A stretch of DNA of 35,941 nucleotides, from the NCBI GenBank assembly GCA_903902855.1, contig CAIUWK010000069.1, forward strand, positions 1 to 35,941. Direction: 5' to 3'. A program made the translations under genes and the position numbers. The notes beneath the pieces were generated by a model that had not been told where the DNA came from, searched no databases, and saw only the letters and a program-made list of their open reading frames with translations. Positions within the stretch are counted from its first letter, which is position 1. Each line of letters starts with the position of its first letter. Origin of the DNA: an uncultured Geobacter sp. Lineage in GTDB: Bacteria; Desulfobacterota; Desulfuromonadia; Geobacterales; CAIOGM01. This document shows, piece by piece, positions 24,602 to 33,832 of this stretch.

Positions 24602-24623
24602 GGACCGTATCCTTGTACGGTCC
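24602..24623 (-). other. Perfect stem-loop just before a ribosome binding site
   Basis: GGACCGTA (24602-24609) and TACGGTCC (24616-24623) form an 8 bp perfect stem with a six-base loop. On the minus strand the stem ends directly at the GGGGAG ribosome site of the 64-residue gene. It has no U-tract, so it is more likely a processing, stability or translation-control hairpin than a terminator. Confidence 0.5.
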
Positions 24624-24674
24624 CCGTGTGGCACGGACTGTTGATCGGCGCGTTATCAGCCGAGTGAAAGGTTG

Positions 24675-25499
24675 CTATTTCGCCAGGAAGTCGATGACAT
24701 AGAGCACGATTTCCAGCGCGATCAGGATGATGATGATCCACTCCAGACGAGTAGAACGCTGGGCGTGGCTCAATCCGGTAAAGACTTCGGTGATGTCCAT
24801 AAGTGTTTCGGATTTGGTCTTGATCTCGTGGTAGCGCTGACTCAGTTCGAACAGGTTAGCCATGCGACCGTAAAGATGATCCAGCTCTTCGTTGTCCCAG
24901 GTAATGTCGGGTTTATCCAGGACCATGATATGGGCAATGGATTTGTATTTGAAATTGAGGATGGAGGAGGCCAACCGAGCCAGCTTGCGATCCGGAATGG
25001 CCAACTTGCCCCGTTCCAGCAGCTGAATGACACCCTCCATCTCGTCCAGCAGCAGGTCGACCTGCTCCTCGATCCGTTCCAGCGCCACCGATTTGGCGAT
25101 GACGAAGCTGATGATATTGACGCAGGCGGGAAAATAGCGCGGCATCACGGCATTTTCATTGGTAATCTTCAGCTCGGAGCCGTTGCCGGTTTTCAGGGTA
25201 TAAGTGTCCCGGTACTTCGTCACATGAACGGAGCGGAACACCTCTGCAAAACGCGCCATCCGATCACAGAACGACAGAATGAGCGCATCGGAACAGTTGA
25301 TAAAGATCAGCGACCCGAAATAATAGAGGTGGCACTGGCTGATTCCGGAGCTCTTCACGGTGAGAAGGGCGCCGTCTTCCGGGTTCAGCAGCATCGGCTC
25401 TTCCCATCGATACCGTTGCCCCAACCCCATGGCCGCGGCAAGCCGATTGAGATCGAGTTCTCCGCTCAGGGCAATGGCCACGAAATGGTCCTGCGTCAT
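24675..25499 (-). CDS. RMD1/YagE (DUF155) family membrane-anchored protein
   Basis: The 274-residue protein fits the DUF155 family of yeast Rmd1 and bacterial YagE. Typical segments are IAKSVALERIEEQVDLLL, PDITWDNEELDHLYGRM and, at the end, RLEWIIIILIALEIVLYVI, the single C-terminal membrane helix (252-271). The bulk should face the cytoplasm. The molecular function of bacterial members is not established. AGGAG lies six bases before ATG. It is third in a minus-strand operon behind the PHP/glycosyltransferase and DUF6134-like genes. Confidence 0.85.
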   Translation of the reverse strand: MTQDHFVAIALSGELDLNRLAAAMGLGQRYRWEEPMLLNPEDGALLTVKSSGISQCHLYYFGSLIFINCSDALILSFCDRMARFAEVFRSVHVTKYRDTYTLKTGNGSELKITNENAVMPRYFPACVNIISFVIAKSVALERIEEQVDLLLDEMEGVIQLLERGKLAIPDRKLARLASSILNFKYKSIAHIMVLDKPDITWDNEELDHLYGRMANLFELSQRYHEIKTKSETLMDITEVFTGLSHAQRSTRLEWIIIILIALEIVLYVIDFLAK

Positions 25500-25518
25500 A
25501 CATCTCCTCGGTGGTCGG

Positions 25519-26226
25519 TTATCTTACGTGATCCATGGCCCGCACCGAATAGCCCCCCTTACGGGAAGTCCCATCCTGCCGGGCAATCCGTACTCCGACC
25601 TTGTCGGGTGCAATCCAGCGGGTGCCCCCCTTGTTCTTGTCATGAAACTCCACAACTCGGAAAAGTTCGGTGGCGCCGTTCACAGTGAGCCGTTCCGTCC
25701 TTACCCAGCGATAACTTCGCGTGACCACCTCGCAGGTTTCCAGATCCAGCAACCGGACCGTCAGCAGTTCCCCTTCACCCCTGATCCGGAGTTCCGGGCA
25801 GTCCATGGTGGTGAAGTCGTAGCTCTCCCGGGGGAAGGTGAAGGTACGACGTGTGCCGCCGGCACCCGAACTGACGCAACGGAACACGCCTGCGTCGAAA
25901 ACGCCGTCCACCAGATGTCGCTCACCGTTTTCCCGCCACTCCTTACGATAGCTGCGGGTTCCTTCGGGACCGATGCGGGCTTCTTCGTCACCTTCCAGGG
26001 TATACGACGTCACCAGGAAGCCCGCATTGATCCTGGTGTGACTGGTATACAGCAGCAGCTCCTCCCCCGCTTCCTCCCGGCGGATGTATCGAGAAGAAAT
26101 CTCCCCAACCTTGAACCCATGGCTATAGACCGCCAACTGTGATTCGTTGGAAAATCCGGAAACGGCGAAGGCAGAGGGCGCTTGCAAGAGTATCAAGATA
26201 AGAAGCGGCAGCCTGAACGGTCTCAT
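25519..26226 (-). CDS. Exported DUF6134/DUF3108-like protein
   Basis: The 235-residue protein has a signal peptide (1-21, ending AFA). A beta-sheet-rich domain follows (QLAVYSHGFKVGEISSRY, then SYTLEGDEEARI) with the pattern of the DUF6134/DUF3108 periplasmic families, which probably adopt a LolA-like lipid-binding fold. Two Cys residues (C116 and C142, approximately) could form a disulfide. Its ATG overlaps the stop of the PHP/glycosyltransferase gene (ATGA). A role in handling a lipid-linked product of that enzyme is possible but not shown by the sequence. Confidence 0.6.
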   Translation of the reverse strand: MRPFRLPLLILILLQAPSAFAVSGFSNESQLAVYSHGFKVGEISSRYIRREEAGEELLLYTSHTRINAGFLVTSYTLEGDEEARIGPEGTRSYRKEWRENGERHLVDGVFDAGVFRCVSSGAGGTRRTFTFPRESYDFTTMDCPELRIRGEGELLTVRLLDLETCEVVTRSYRWVRTERLTVNGATELFRVVEFHDKNKGGTRWIAPDKVGVRIARQDGTSRKGGYSVRAMDHVR

Positions 26227-28640
26227 GGGATCTCAACGGAAGGATGAACCGTCCCCGGATGAATTATGGAGCTGTATGTGGTCGCCGCATCCGGCGCACT
26301 GCTCACCGTGAAGAGCCGGGCACTCCGTCCCATTGCGGCCAGACGGCTCTTCTTCTGCGTGAGCCGTCGCACCGCCTCCACCAGCCCGGACCGGCTCCCG
26401 GCAGGAAAGACCACCCCGGTTTCACCGTCTCGCATCAGTTCCCGTGGACCGCCGCTGTCGGTGACGATGACCGGGAGGCCCGATGCCTGGGCCTCCAGGA
26501 CCACATTTCCGAAGGTGTCGGTGGCGCTGGGGAAGACAAACAGGTCAGCCGAGGCATAGGCCCGTGCCAACTCCTCTCCCTGAAGGTATCCGGTAAAAAG
26601 TGTCGGATAGCCGGCAAAATCCAGAGCCAGTTCCTGCCGATAGGGGCCGTCACCGACGATGGCCAGGGAGAGATCAGCGCCGGCGTCCACCAGTTCCCGG
26701 AACGCCGCCGAGAGAAGATCCAGAGATTTTTCCCGTGACACCCTCCCCACATAGAGGAGTTTAATCCCACCGGGAAGACCGAGCTCTTCCCAATACCCCG
26801 GGCGTTTCCGTTCCGGAGAGAACTGTTCGGTATCCACCCATCGGGGAAACGGTTTCAGCTTGGCGGCGGAGATCCCCCGGGATAACAGCTGGTCACGGGT
26901 CCCCACGGAAGGGACCAGGACCTCACCCATCTGGTTATAGAACCAAATCATATAGCTCCAGGCCGCCTGCTCCAGAAATTCATCATTGGTGAGACTTCTC
27001 ACGTAGAGGGGAATGTCGGTATGATAGGTCCCGGCCACAGGGAGATCCATGATGCGACCGATGAGGAGCCCCAACAGCCCCACGGTTCCCGGTGTACTCA
27101 CGTGGATAGAGGTGAACCCCTCTTTTTCGATGAAGTCCATCACATCCAGGATGGGGGGGAAATTGAGCCTCAGCTCCGGATACTCCGGTATGGTTACGTC
27201 ACCCACTGCCGGGAAGTATCTGATTCCCTCCCGTTCCGTCGTCGGAGCGCTTCCTGACGTGATGACCGTCAGTTGGACCCCACGTTCCCGGGCAACTCCC
27301 ATGAGCCGCCGGATGGTAATGGCAACCCCGTTAATCTCGTCCAGGGTATCCGTGAACAGGGCGATTTTTTCCCGGACACCGTTAAGACCGGCGTCGGGGA
27401 AACTTGAGGCTAACTCCCGGATCAGCTCCTTTCCCTTATGCTGATGATGAAAGGCGAGATAATAGGGAGAAACCAGAAGGTGAGTCAGACCGATGGAACC
27501 GGCGGTGGTGAGATAGTCGAAGAATCCGGCGGTAAGCGGAAGCTCCATAAGACGCTTGGTATAGATATAAAAAATCCTGTTGGCCAAACGGCTGGTCACG
27601 GCAAATATCTTTCGATTCTGTCCGGCATCTCTGAGGGAGTCGACAAACGTAGTGTCAGTAAGGAGGAGTCGCGCCTCCGCGTCCAGCACCTCATCAAAGG
27701 AGGATTGCCGGCCAGGGCGGGAGTCGGGAAGATTTTTCAGTATGAACAGCCTGATCTTATCGATCACCGACGTCCGCTCTGATCCCAGATCGAAAAAACG
27801 GTCCAGAAGAGCCCCCACAAAAGGGGTAGCGGAGCGGCGGCGCTCCCCGAAGCGTTCCTTATAGAAACTGTAGGCAATGCCGTACATACTGTGCGCCATG
27901 GTAAGTGGCCCGCCGTCCTCGCCATCGGCCCACGAGCCGCCGGTTCCGACGGCATGAAGGAAGCCCGGTAAGGAGTCGGCCTGGTGTACCGTGGTATGGG
28001 CCCGAGCAATAAAGAGTCCGCCATGATCATCGGAGCCCCCCACAAAACCTTTCTTCCAGGGGGTGACACCGTAGGGGTGAAGAGAGTGTCGATCTGCCAA
28101 CCGATTGATAGTCACCTCGTCAAGGGACGTGATAAGCCGCTTCGTAGCTGCGTTAAAGCGCCTGGCACGGCACCCGTTTTTCACCTCAAAGGTGGTGAAC
28201 AGGAGCAGACACTTCTCGATTATTTCCACGGTCAGCTTGTCGTTCTGGGCGTACAGCGGGTGGGCCAGGAAATGAACGATATCCTCTTGTCGGAGATAGC
28301 TGATCAGGTCGTAGATATTATGCCGAAGTGCCATGATCTCCCGAAACGTGGCTTCGGTGAGGTCAAGCACAACAAGGTGGACCTTGCAGCCGTTTTCCGG
28401 GAAGTGGGCGGTGATCTCGGAACTGATGAAGGTACGAGGGAGATGGGCCAACTCCAGCACGCCGTCGATGGAGTTATGGTCCGTGATGGTGACGAAGTCC
28501 ATCCCCCGGCTTCGGGCAATATCGTAGATTCTTCGCGGCGAGGTATAACTCTCCGGACAGTTGAATTTACGCAGAGCCCAGTAGGTCGGTTTATTGGAAT
28601 AGCTGGAATGGACATGAAGATCTGCTCGGAGCGTCGGCAT
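26223..28640 (-). CDS. PHP phosphoesterase - GT4 glycosyltransferase fusion
   Basis: The 805-residue protein joins two enzymes. The N-terminal PHP domain (about 1-235) has DLHVHSSYS (7-15), TDHNS near 53, a central His (FLAHPL) and GGSDDHGG near 213, the metal ligands of PHP phosphoesterases. A helical region follows (about 235-400). The C-terminal GT-B glycosyltransferase of family GT4 spans about 400-790, with VGRVSREKSLD and FPSATDTFGNVVLEAQASG, where the Glu contacts the sugar-nucleotide. The family transfers sugars from nucleotide or lipid-linked donors. The PHP domain might hydrolyse a phosphate on the same lipid-linked substrate (inference). No strong ribosome site precedes ATG 28640, but the DLHVHS motif starts seven codons in, so little can be missing. 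Confidence 0.88.
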   Translation of the reverse strand: MPTLRADLHVHSSYSNKPTYWALRKFNCPESYTSPRRIYDIARSRGMDFVTITDHNSIDGVLELAHLPRTFISSEITAHFPENGCKVHLVVLDLTEATFREIMALRHNIYDLISYLRQEDIVHFLAHPLYAQNDKLTVEIIEKCLLLFTTFEVKNGCRARRFNAATKRLITSLDEVTINRLADRHSLHPYGVTPWKKGFVGGSDDHGGLFIARAHTTVHQADSLPGFLHAVGTGGSWADGEDGGPLTMAHSMYGIAYSFYKERFGERRRSATPFVGALLDRFFDLGSERTSVIDKIRLFILKNLPDSRPGRQSSFDEVLDAEARLLLTDTTFVDSLRDAGQNRKIFAVTSRLANRIFYIYTKRLMELPLTAGFFDYLTTAGSIGLTHLLVSPYYLAFHHQHKGKELIRELASSFPDAGLNGVREKIALFTDTLDEINGVAITIRRLMGVARERGVQLTVITSGSAPTTEREGIRYFPAVGDVTIPEYPELRLNFPPILDVMDFIEKEGFTSIHVSTPGTVGLLGLLIGRIMDLPVAGTYHTDIPLYVRSLTNDEFLEQAAWSYMIWFYNQMGEVLVPSVGTRDQLLSRGISAAKLKPFPRWVDTEQFSPERKRPGYWEELGLPGGIKLLYVGRVSREKSLDLLSAAFRELVDAGADLSLAIVGDGPYRQELALDFAGYPTLFTGYLQGEELARAYASADLFVFPSATDTFGNVVLEAQASGLPVIVTDSGGPRELMRDGETGVVFPAGSRSGLVEAVRRLTQKKSRLAAMGRSARLFTVSSAPDAATTYSSIIHPGTVHPSVEIP

Positions 28641-29104
28641 GTGCAGCAGTATGACAGCGCTCTGTTGCCGTTATGTTGAGGAATTGCGGAGGGGAGGTAG
28701 AAATTTACCCGATGAAGCGAAATGGGACCGGATCAAGGGTCCGGTGGATAGTTTCCGAGATATCAACCAAAAACGGCATTCTTACCACGGAATCACAGAC
28801 TCTGTGGTGAACTGCTTTTTTCAGGATCAAAGAGAGCGGAGCAGGCGCCCCTGACGAGTGTCTCAATAATCGCTCTTGCCATCCCCTCCGGCGCCATATA
28901 TTGCCGCCAGGTTCGGATTTTGTTGAGATCAGGTAAAATCTTTGGCCACCTCTCTTTCCCGGCTACTTCCGGCTTGCGTTTGCGCCTGTCTACCCGTAAA
29001 TTTATATCGATATTTCAACCGGTTAAACCTTCACAGTTCTTAATTTGTCATTTTCAACACCGAATAACAGATACGGTCGCCACCAAAAATCGGAGAACCT
29101 TGTC
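28641..29104. other. 464 bp intergenic region between divergent operons
   Basis: The region should contain promoters for the PHP/glycosyltransferase operon (minus) and the CHAD-ppx-ppk operon (plus). Visible features are a 13 bp palindrome CACAGA-C-TCTGTG (28794-28806), nested in a longer imperfect stem (28784-28808), the palindrome ATATCGATAT (29004-29013) in an AT-rich stretch, and a minus-strand open frame listed separately. No confident -10/-35 pair was found. Confidence 0.4.
28793..29014 (-). pseudogene. Open, coding-like frame without a start (possible gene relic or small gene)
   Basis: A minus-strand frame of 73 codons between stops reads like real protein: VDRRKRKPEVAGKERW, WPKILPDLNKIRTWRQY, then MAPEGMARAIIETLVRG, ending SSSPQSL. 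It has no ATG, GTG or TTG until the ATG at 28897, which would leave 34 residues and has no ribosome site. It may be a 5'-truncated gene relic, or a small gene with an unusual start. No family is recognised, and chance openness cannot be excluded at this length. Confidence 0.3.
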
Positions 29105-30013
29105 ATGCTTTCCAGTGCCCCCGTAAGCTATCTGACCTCGTCGTCTCCGCTCTGGGTGGCGGGCCGGGCGCTACTGGCAAAGCGGTGCTTCGAGCTGTTC
29201 GCCTGCTGGAACAAGGCGGGGAGAACCCTGAACCACGACGCTATCCAGGATCTTCGCAGCGCATCCCGCAGGGTACAGGAGTGCGTGCTGCTGTTCGAAC
29301 CATGCTACCGCGGTGACGATATCGCCCGGTTCGGCAAAAAGCTGAGTCGGCTGACCAGACGGCTGGGGGCTATCAGCAGCACCGGTGAAACCCTGCTGTT
29401 CATGGAAAAATTTTCCGGAGAGCTCTCTCCCCATCAACAGGAGAGTAGTGGCGCCCTCTTGGACCAACTCCGGCAACGGCGAGAGGTTCAAACCCGGAAG
29501 GTCGGCGGATTTCTGCGAAAAACTCGCCGCCACTCCCTGGCCGACCTGTTTAAGGAACTGAACAAGAGCCCCGACCTGTTCGGCGCCACCGCTGTCGACC
29601 CATTCATGCCGGTACGGCGCTACCTGCGGAGTACTCTGCTCCCCACTCTTACCGAAATGGGCTCTCTGGCTGCCGCCGGTCGGTGCGAGAGCGCCTCCGA
29701 AGCCCAGCATGCATGGATGAGTGCCCTGAGAAGACTCCGTTACCGGTTGGAGATTGTGACCCCCGTCATGCTGAAAGGAGCGCCGGAACCCGTAACGGAA
29801 ATTCTCCGGCGCTACCAGGAGCTGCTGGAGAGAGTGCACGCTCTGGATCTCTACCTGGAACTGGTGAAAAATATGGAGACGGATGCTGAAACTCTGGAGG
29901 AACTGGTGGGCATCCTTACGTCAAAACGTTCACGGCTCTGGATCAGGCTAGAAACCCTTGTTGAAGAGCAACCATGGGAGCGGCTGGCGGCCCGGATTGA
30001 GGAGTGTCTGTGA
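29105..30013 (+). CDS. Second CHAD domain protein, first gene of the ppx-ppk operon
   Basis: The 302-residue protein is a stand-alone, all-helical CHAD domain. The N-terminal motif HDAIQDLRSASRRV starts at His44 and the matching C-terminal motif is HAWMSALRRLRYRLEIV (near 205-221). Basic residues on these helices are expected to hold polyphosphate. ATG 29105 has GGAG nine bases upstream; a longer TTG-initiated frame lacks a ribosome site. Its TGA overlaps the GTG of ppx, and ppx overlaps ppk. Fixed co-expression with the polyphosphate kinase and phosphatase makes a polyphosphate-binding role likely. It is shorter and more divergent than the CHAD protein at 20046. Confidence 0.85.
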   Translation: MLSSAPVSYLTSSSPLWVAGRALLAKRCFELFACWNKAGRTLNHDAIQDLRSASRRVQECVLLFEPCYRGDDIARFGKKLSRLTRRLGAISSTGETLLFMEKFSGELSPHQQESSGALLDQLRQRREVQTRKVGGFLRKTRRHSLADLFKELNKSPDLFGATAVDPFMPVRRYLRSTLLPTLTEMGSLAAAGRCESASEAQHAWMSALRRLRYRLEIVTPVMLKGAPEPVTEILRRYQELLERVHALDLYLELVKNMETDAETLEELVGILTSKRSRLWIRLETLVEEQPWERLAARIEECL

Positions 30014-31569
30014 AGAAAAAACGGCTGGCAGCCATCGACATCGGTACCAATTCCATCCGAAGCATCGTCGTGGAGGCGGATCATGACGGGACGTTTCGGG
30101 TCCTGGACGACGAAAAAGCAACGGTTCGTCTGGGTGACGGACTGCACCGCACCGGCATCATCTCCCCCGATTCCCGACGTCGGGCGCTGGAAGCTCTGGC
30201 CCGCTTTTGCAAGATCAATAGCGGGTATGGGGTGGTGCGGACAGAGGCCATCGCCACCAGCGCCGTGCGCAAAGCTGAAAACGGCGCCGCGTTCATCAGA
30301 GAGGTGGAAGAGGAACTCGGTCTGACGGTATCGGTGGTGACCGGTGAGGAGGAGGCGGAGTTGGCGGCACAGAGCGCCTTCAACAACTTCGACCTGGACG
30401 GAAATCGGCATCTTCTGGCCGACCTGGGAGGAGGAAGCCTGGAGCTGGTAACCACCATCGGCCGCCATCTGGAACATGTGGCGTCTCTGGAGCTGGGGGC
30501 CGTCTACCTCACCGAGACCTTTCTCTCCGGAGATCCCATCAAGGAAAGCTCCCTGAAAAAACTCCGTCGGCATATCCGGGGGACACTTCGCCTCGCCTTT
30601 CCCGGCGACCGCCCGGTGATCCACTCGGTCATCGGCTCGGGTGGGACACTCACGGCCATGGCCGCCATGATCGCTGCCTCACGGGGCGAGACCTACGGCT
30701 CTCTCCACGGCTCCGAACTCCTGCACGCCGATGTAGTTCATCTGCTGGCCATGCTCTCTCGGACCACCCTGGCCGAACGCCGAAACCTCCCCGGCCTCAA
30801 CCCCGACCGAGCCGACATTATCGTTGCCGGAGTGGCGGTGGTGGAGGCCATGCTGGATTTCTTCCACGGCAACCTGCTGAAGATCAACGAGCGGGGTATC
30901 CGCGAGGGTATCATCCTCCGTGCGCTGCAGCGTAACGGCTGCGGTGATGGCGACCGTAAGCGCCGGACCTGGCGGGACGCCGTACTCGACTTCGCCGCAT
31001 CCTGTCACTTCGACGCCGAACACTCCCTGCATGTGGCCGGACTTGCCCACCAAATCTTTCTCGCCGTTGCCGAGACGTACCGCCTGGGAGAACGGGAGCA
31101 ACAGCTCCTTGAGGCCGCAACCATCCTCCATGATATCGGCTATTTCATCAACTATACCGGTCACCACAAACATTCCTATCACCTGATCCGCCACGGAGAA
31201 ATCTTCGGCTTTACGCCGCGGGAACGGGAACTCATCGCCCAGATCGCCCGTTATCACCGCAAGTCACTCCCCCGTGTCAAACATCTTGAATACCAGCGGC
31301 TCTGCAAGGCGGACCGGCTTCTGGTCGCCCGGCTGGGAGGTATCCTGCGGCTGGCCGATGGTATGGACCGGAGGCGGACCTCTCAGGTCACCGGTCTCGA
31401 CCTGATCATGGAGAAATCCCGGCTCACGGTGAGGCTTCAGGGAGAGGGGGATCTCTCCGTGGAACTCTTTGCGGCCAAAGCCAAGGGAGAGCTGTTCGAG
31501 AGAGCCTTCCGTCGTCGTCTCGTATTCGAGCCGCTCCTCCAGAAAAGTGAACCGGAGCAGACCCCATGA
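30010..31569 (+). CDS. ppx: Exopolyphosphatase / pppGpp phosphohydrolase (Ppx/GppA) with HD domain
   Basis: The 519-residue protein begins with the ASKHA phosphate-1 motif AAIDIGTNSIRS and continues with EEEAELAAQSAF (catalytic Glu region), ADLGGGSLEL and IGSGGTLTAMAAM, as in Ppx/GppA. From about residue 330 an HD-type domain follows (LHDIGYFINYTGHHKHSYHLI), normal for the long form of the family. It removes terminal phosphates from polyphosphate and possibly from pppGpp; sequence alone does not decide between them. GTG 30010 is used because GAGGAG sits five bases upstream and it overlaps the CHAD stop as GTGA. The stop overlaps the ppk start as ATGA. Linkage to ppk favours a polyphosphate substrate. 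Confidence 0.9.
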   Translation: MKKKRLAAIDIGTNSIRSIVVEADHDGTFRVLDDEKATVRLGDGLHRTGIISPDSRRRALEALARFCKINSGYGVVRTEAIATSAVRKAENGAAFIREVEEELGLTVSVVTGEEEAELAAQSAFNNFDLDGNRHLLADLGGGSLELVTTIGRHLEHVASLELGAVYLTETFLSGDPIKESSLKKLRRHIRGTLRLAFPGDRPVIHSVIGSGGTLTAMAAMIAASRGETYGSLHGSELLHADVVHLLAMLSRTTLAERRNLPGLNPDRADIIVAGVAVVEAMLDFFHGNLLKINERGIREGIILRALQRNGCGDGDRKRRTWRDAVLDFAASCHFDAEHSLHVAGLAHQIFLAVAETYRLGEREQQLLEAATILHDIGYFINYTGHHKHSYHLIRHGEIFGFTPRERELIAQIARYHRKSLPRVKHLEYQRLCKADRLLVARLGGILRLADGMDRRRTSQVTGLDLIMEKSRLTVRLQGEGDLSVELFAAKAKGELFERAFRRRLVFEPLLQKSEPEQTP

Positions 31570-33812
31570 CCAAACCACGGAGCAGACCGATTCTAGCCAA
31601 GCCCATGGCGGCCGGGGAACCGCTACCCCTGGAGCAAACCACCCCCCCCTCCACAATCGAATCCCCTGCCGCGAATATCGGCCCGGAATCATTTGACCTG
31701 AATTCTCCTGAGCTCTACCTCAATCGGGAGCTGACCTGGTTGGGATTCAACCGTCGGGTCCTTCATGAGGCGGATGATCCGCGCACCCCGCTCCTGGAAC
31801 GGGTCAAATTCATGGCCATCGTCAGCGCCAACCTGGACGAGTTTTTCATGAAGCGCATCGGCGGACTCAAACTACAGGACGCCGCCGGCGTCCGGTATCT
31901 CACCGTGGACGGCCGTACTCCCCGCATGCAGATCGACGAGTGCAACGCCGTAGTGCGCGAGCTGGAAACGGACAAGGAGCGACTCCTCCCTGAACTGCTT
32001 GAACTCCTTGCCATCAAGGGAATCAAGATCATCACTTTTGATGATCTTGCGCCGGAGGAACGTTCTCTCCTGCGGCAGCATTACCTGCGCAATATCTTTC
32101 CCCTGCTTACCCCCCAGGCGGTGGACCCGGCCCACCCCTTCCCCTTTGTCTCCAACCTCTCCCTCAACATCCTCGTGACCCTGCGGCATCCCGGAAGTGT
32201 CAATGACTCCCTGGCCCGGGTCAAGATCCCGGTGGGAGCGGGAATTCCCCGCTTTATCCGCGTGGGTCAGAGTGACTCCTTTGTCCGCCTGGAAGTGATA
32301 ATGAGGCACAACCTGGACCTGCTCTTTCCCGACATGGAGGTTATCTCCTGCGAACTGTTCCGGGTGACCCGCAACGCCAACACCGAGCGGGATGAAGATC
32401 AGGCGGACGACCTCCTGGCCCTCATCGAGTCGGAACTGAGAGACCGGAAGTTCGCCCCCGTCGTTCGAATTCAGGTCATGGCGGGGATGGACCCGGTGCG
32501 TCGGGGACGTCTCGCCGCAGAGCTGGAACTGGACGAGACCACCGACGTCTTTGAGGTAGCCGGCATCATGGACATGCGTGACCTCTTCGAGATCGCCCGG
32601 CTGGACTACCCGCTCCTCCATGATCCGCACCATCAGTCGGTGGATCACCCGCTCCTCCAGACGCCTCGTAGCATCTTCCATATCATCCGTGACGCCGGTT
32701 CACTTCTCCTGCAGCACCCCTACGAATCGTTTACCACCTCGGTGGAGCGGTTCCTTCAGGAGGCGGGGACCGACCCCAAGGTGCGGGCCATTAAGATGAC
32801 CCTCTACCGCACCGGCGGCGAGAGCCGGATTGTAGACCTCCTCATCGAGGCCGCCCACCGGGGGAAACAGGTGGCGGTGGCGGTGGAGCTGAAGGCGCGG
32901 TTCGACGAGGCGGCCAACATCCGGTTGGCGGAACGGATGGAAGAGGCGGGTATCCACGTCACCTACGGGGTAGTCGGCCTCAAGACCCACTGCAAGCTGA
33001 TCATGGTGGTCCGTCAGGATTTCAACGGCCTGCGGCGCTACCTCCACTTCGGCACCGGCAACTACCATCCGGGTACCGCCCGGCTCTACAGCGACCTGGG
33101 GCTCTTCACCTGTGATGAGTCATTGGGAGAGGACGCCACCGAACTCTTCAACTATCTCACCACCGGCTATACCCCCAAGCGCAACTACAAGAAGCTCCTC
33201 CCCGCCCCCAAGCTCCTCAAAAAAGGGCTCCTCTCCCGCATCACCCGGGAGATTGAACTCCATTGCGACAAGAGCCGGGGACTCATCCGGTTCAAGATGA
33301 ACGCCCTGGAGGATGTGGACATCGTCCGCGCCCTCTACCGGGCCTCCCAGTCCGGGGTAAAAGTCGAACTGATCATCAGGGACACCTGCCGGCTCCGTCC
33401 GGGGATTCCCGGCCTTTCGGAAAATATCCGGGTGATCGGTATTGTCGGACGATTTCTGGAACATGCCAGGATCTACTTTTTCCGGAACGGCGGCAACGAA
33501 GAGTATTTCATCGGCTCGGCCGACGCCATGCAGCGCAACCTGGAGAGCAGGGTAGAGGTGCTGGTCCCGGTGGAGGCGCCGGCACTTACCCGGGAACTGC
33601 GGCGAATCTTTGATATCCAGCTTGCCGACCGCCGCAGCGCCTGGGAGTTGCAGCAGGACGGGAGTTCCGTGCAGCTTGCTCCCGACATCACGGGTGAGAG
33701 CCAAGGCACCCACGAACTCCTCATTGCCGCGGCCGAGGAGCGGAACCGACAGGCAACCCGACTCAAGAGGCGGTCCACCGTGGGGATCAATCGACGCAAC
33801 AACCGCACGTAA
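31566..33812 (+). CDS. ppk1: Polyphosphate kinase 1
   Basis: The 748-residue enzyme has the PPK1 N-domain (LYLNRELTWLGFNRRVL near 50), head domain and two PLD-like catalytic domains. His475 in GLKTHCKLIM is the predicted phosphorylated residue; His633 in FLEHARIYFF is the second conserved His. KMTLYRTG and FGTGNYHPG are also typical. It reversibly transfers the ATP gamma-phosphate onto polyphosphate at the inner membrane. About 45 poorly conserved Pro/Ala-rich residues precede the core, so a slightly later start cannot be excluded, but ATG 31566 overlaps the ppx stop in the usual manner. It is the last gene of the CHAD-ppx-ppk operon. Confidence 0.95.
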   Translation: MTKPRSRPILAKPMAAGEPLPLEQTTPPSTIESPAANIGPESFDLNSPELYLNRELTWLGFNRRVLHEADDPRTPLLERVKFMAIVSANLDEFFMKRIGGLKLQDAAGVRYLTVDGRTPRMQIDECNAVVRELETDKERLLPELLELLAIKGIKIITFDDLAPEERSLLRQHYLRNIFPLLTPQAVDPAHPFPFVSNLSLNILVTLRHPGSVNDSLARVKIPVGAGIPRFIRVGQSDSFVRLEVIMRHNLDLLFPDMEVISCELFRVTRNANTERDEDQADDLLALIESELRDRKFAPVVRIQVMAGMDPVRRGRLAAELELDETTDVFEVAGIMDMRDLFEIARLDYPLLHDPHHQSVDHPLLQTPRSIFHIIRDAGSLLLQHPYESFTTSVERFLQEAGTDPKVRAIKMTLYRTGGESRIVDLLIEAAHRGKQVAVAVELKARFDEAANIRLAERMEEAGIHVTYGVVGLKTHCKLIMVVRQDFNGLRRYLHFGTGNYHPGTARLYSDLGLFTCDESLGEDATELFNYLTTGYTPKRNYKKLLPAPKLLKKGLLSRITREIELHCDKSRGLIRFKMNALEDVDIVRALYRASQSGVKVELIIRDTCRLRPGIPGLSENIRVIGIVGRFLEHARIYFFRNGGNEEYFIGSADAMQRNLESRVEVLVPVEAPALTRELRRIFDIQLADRRSAWELQQDGSSVQLAPDITGESQGTHELLIAAAEERNRQATRLKRRSTVGINRRNNRT

Positions 33813-33832
33813 GGAACTGGGTGCAAGCATTA

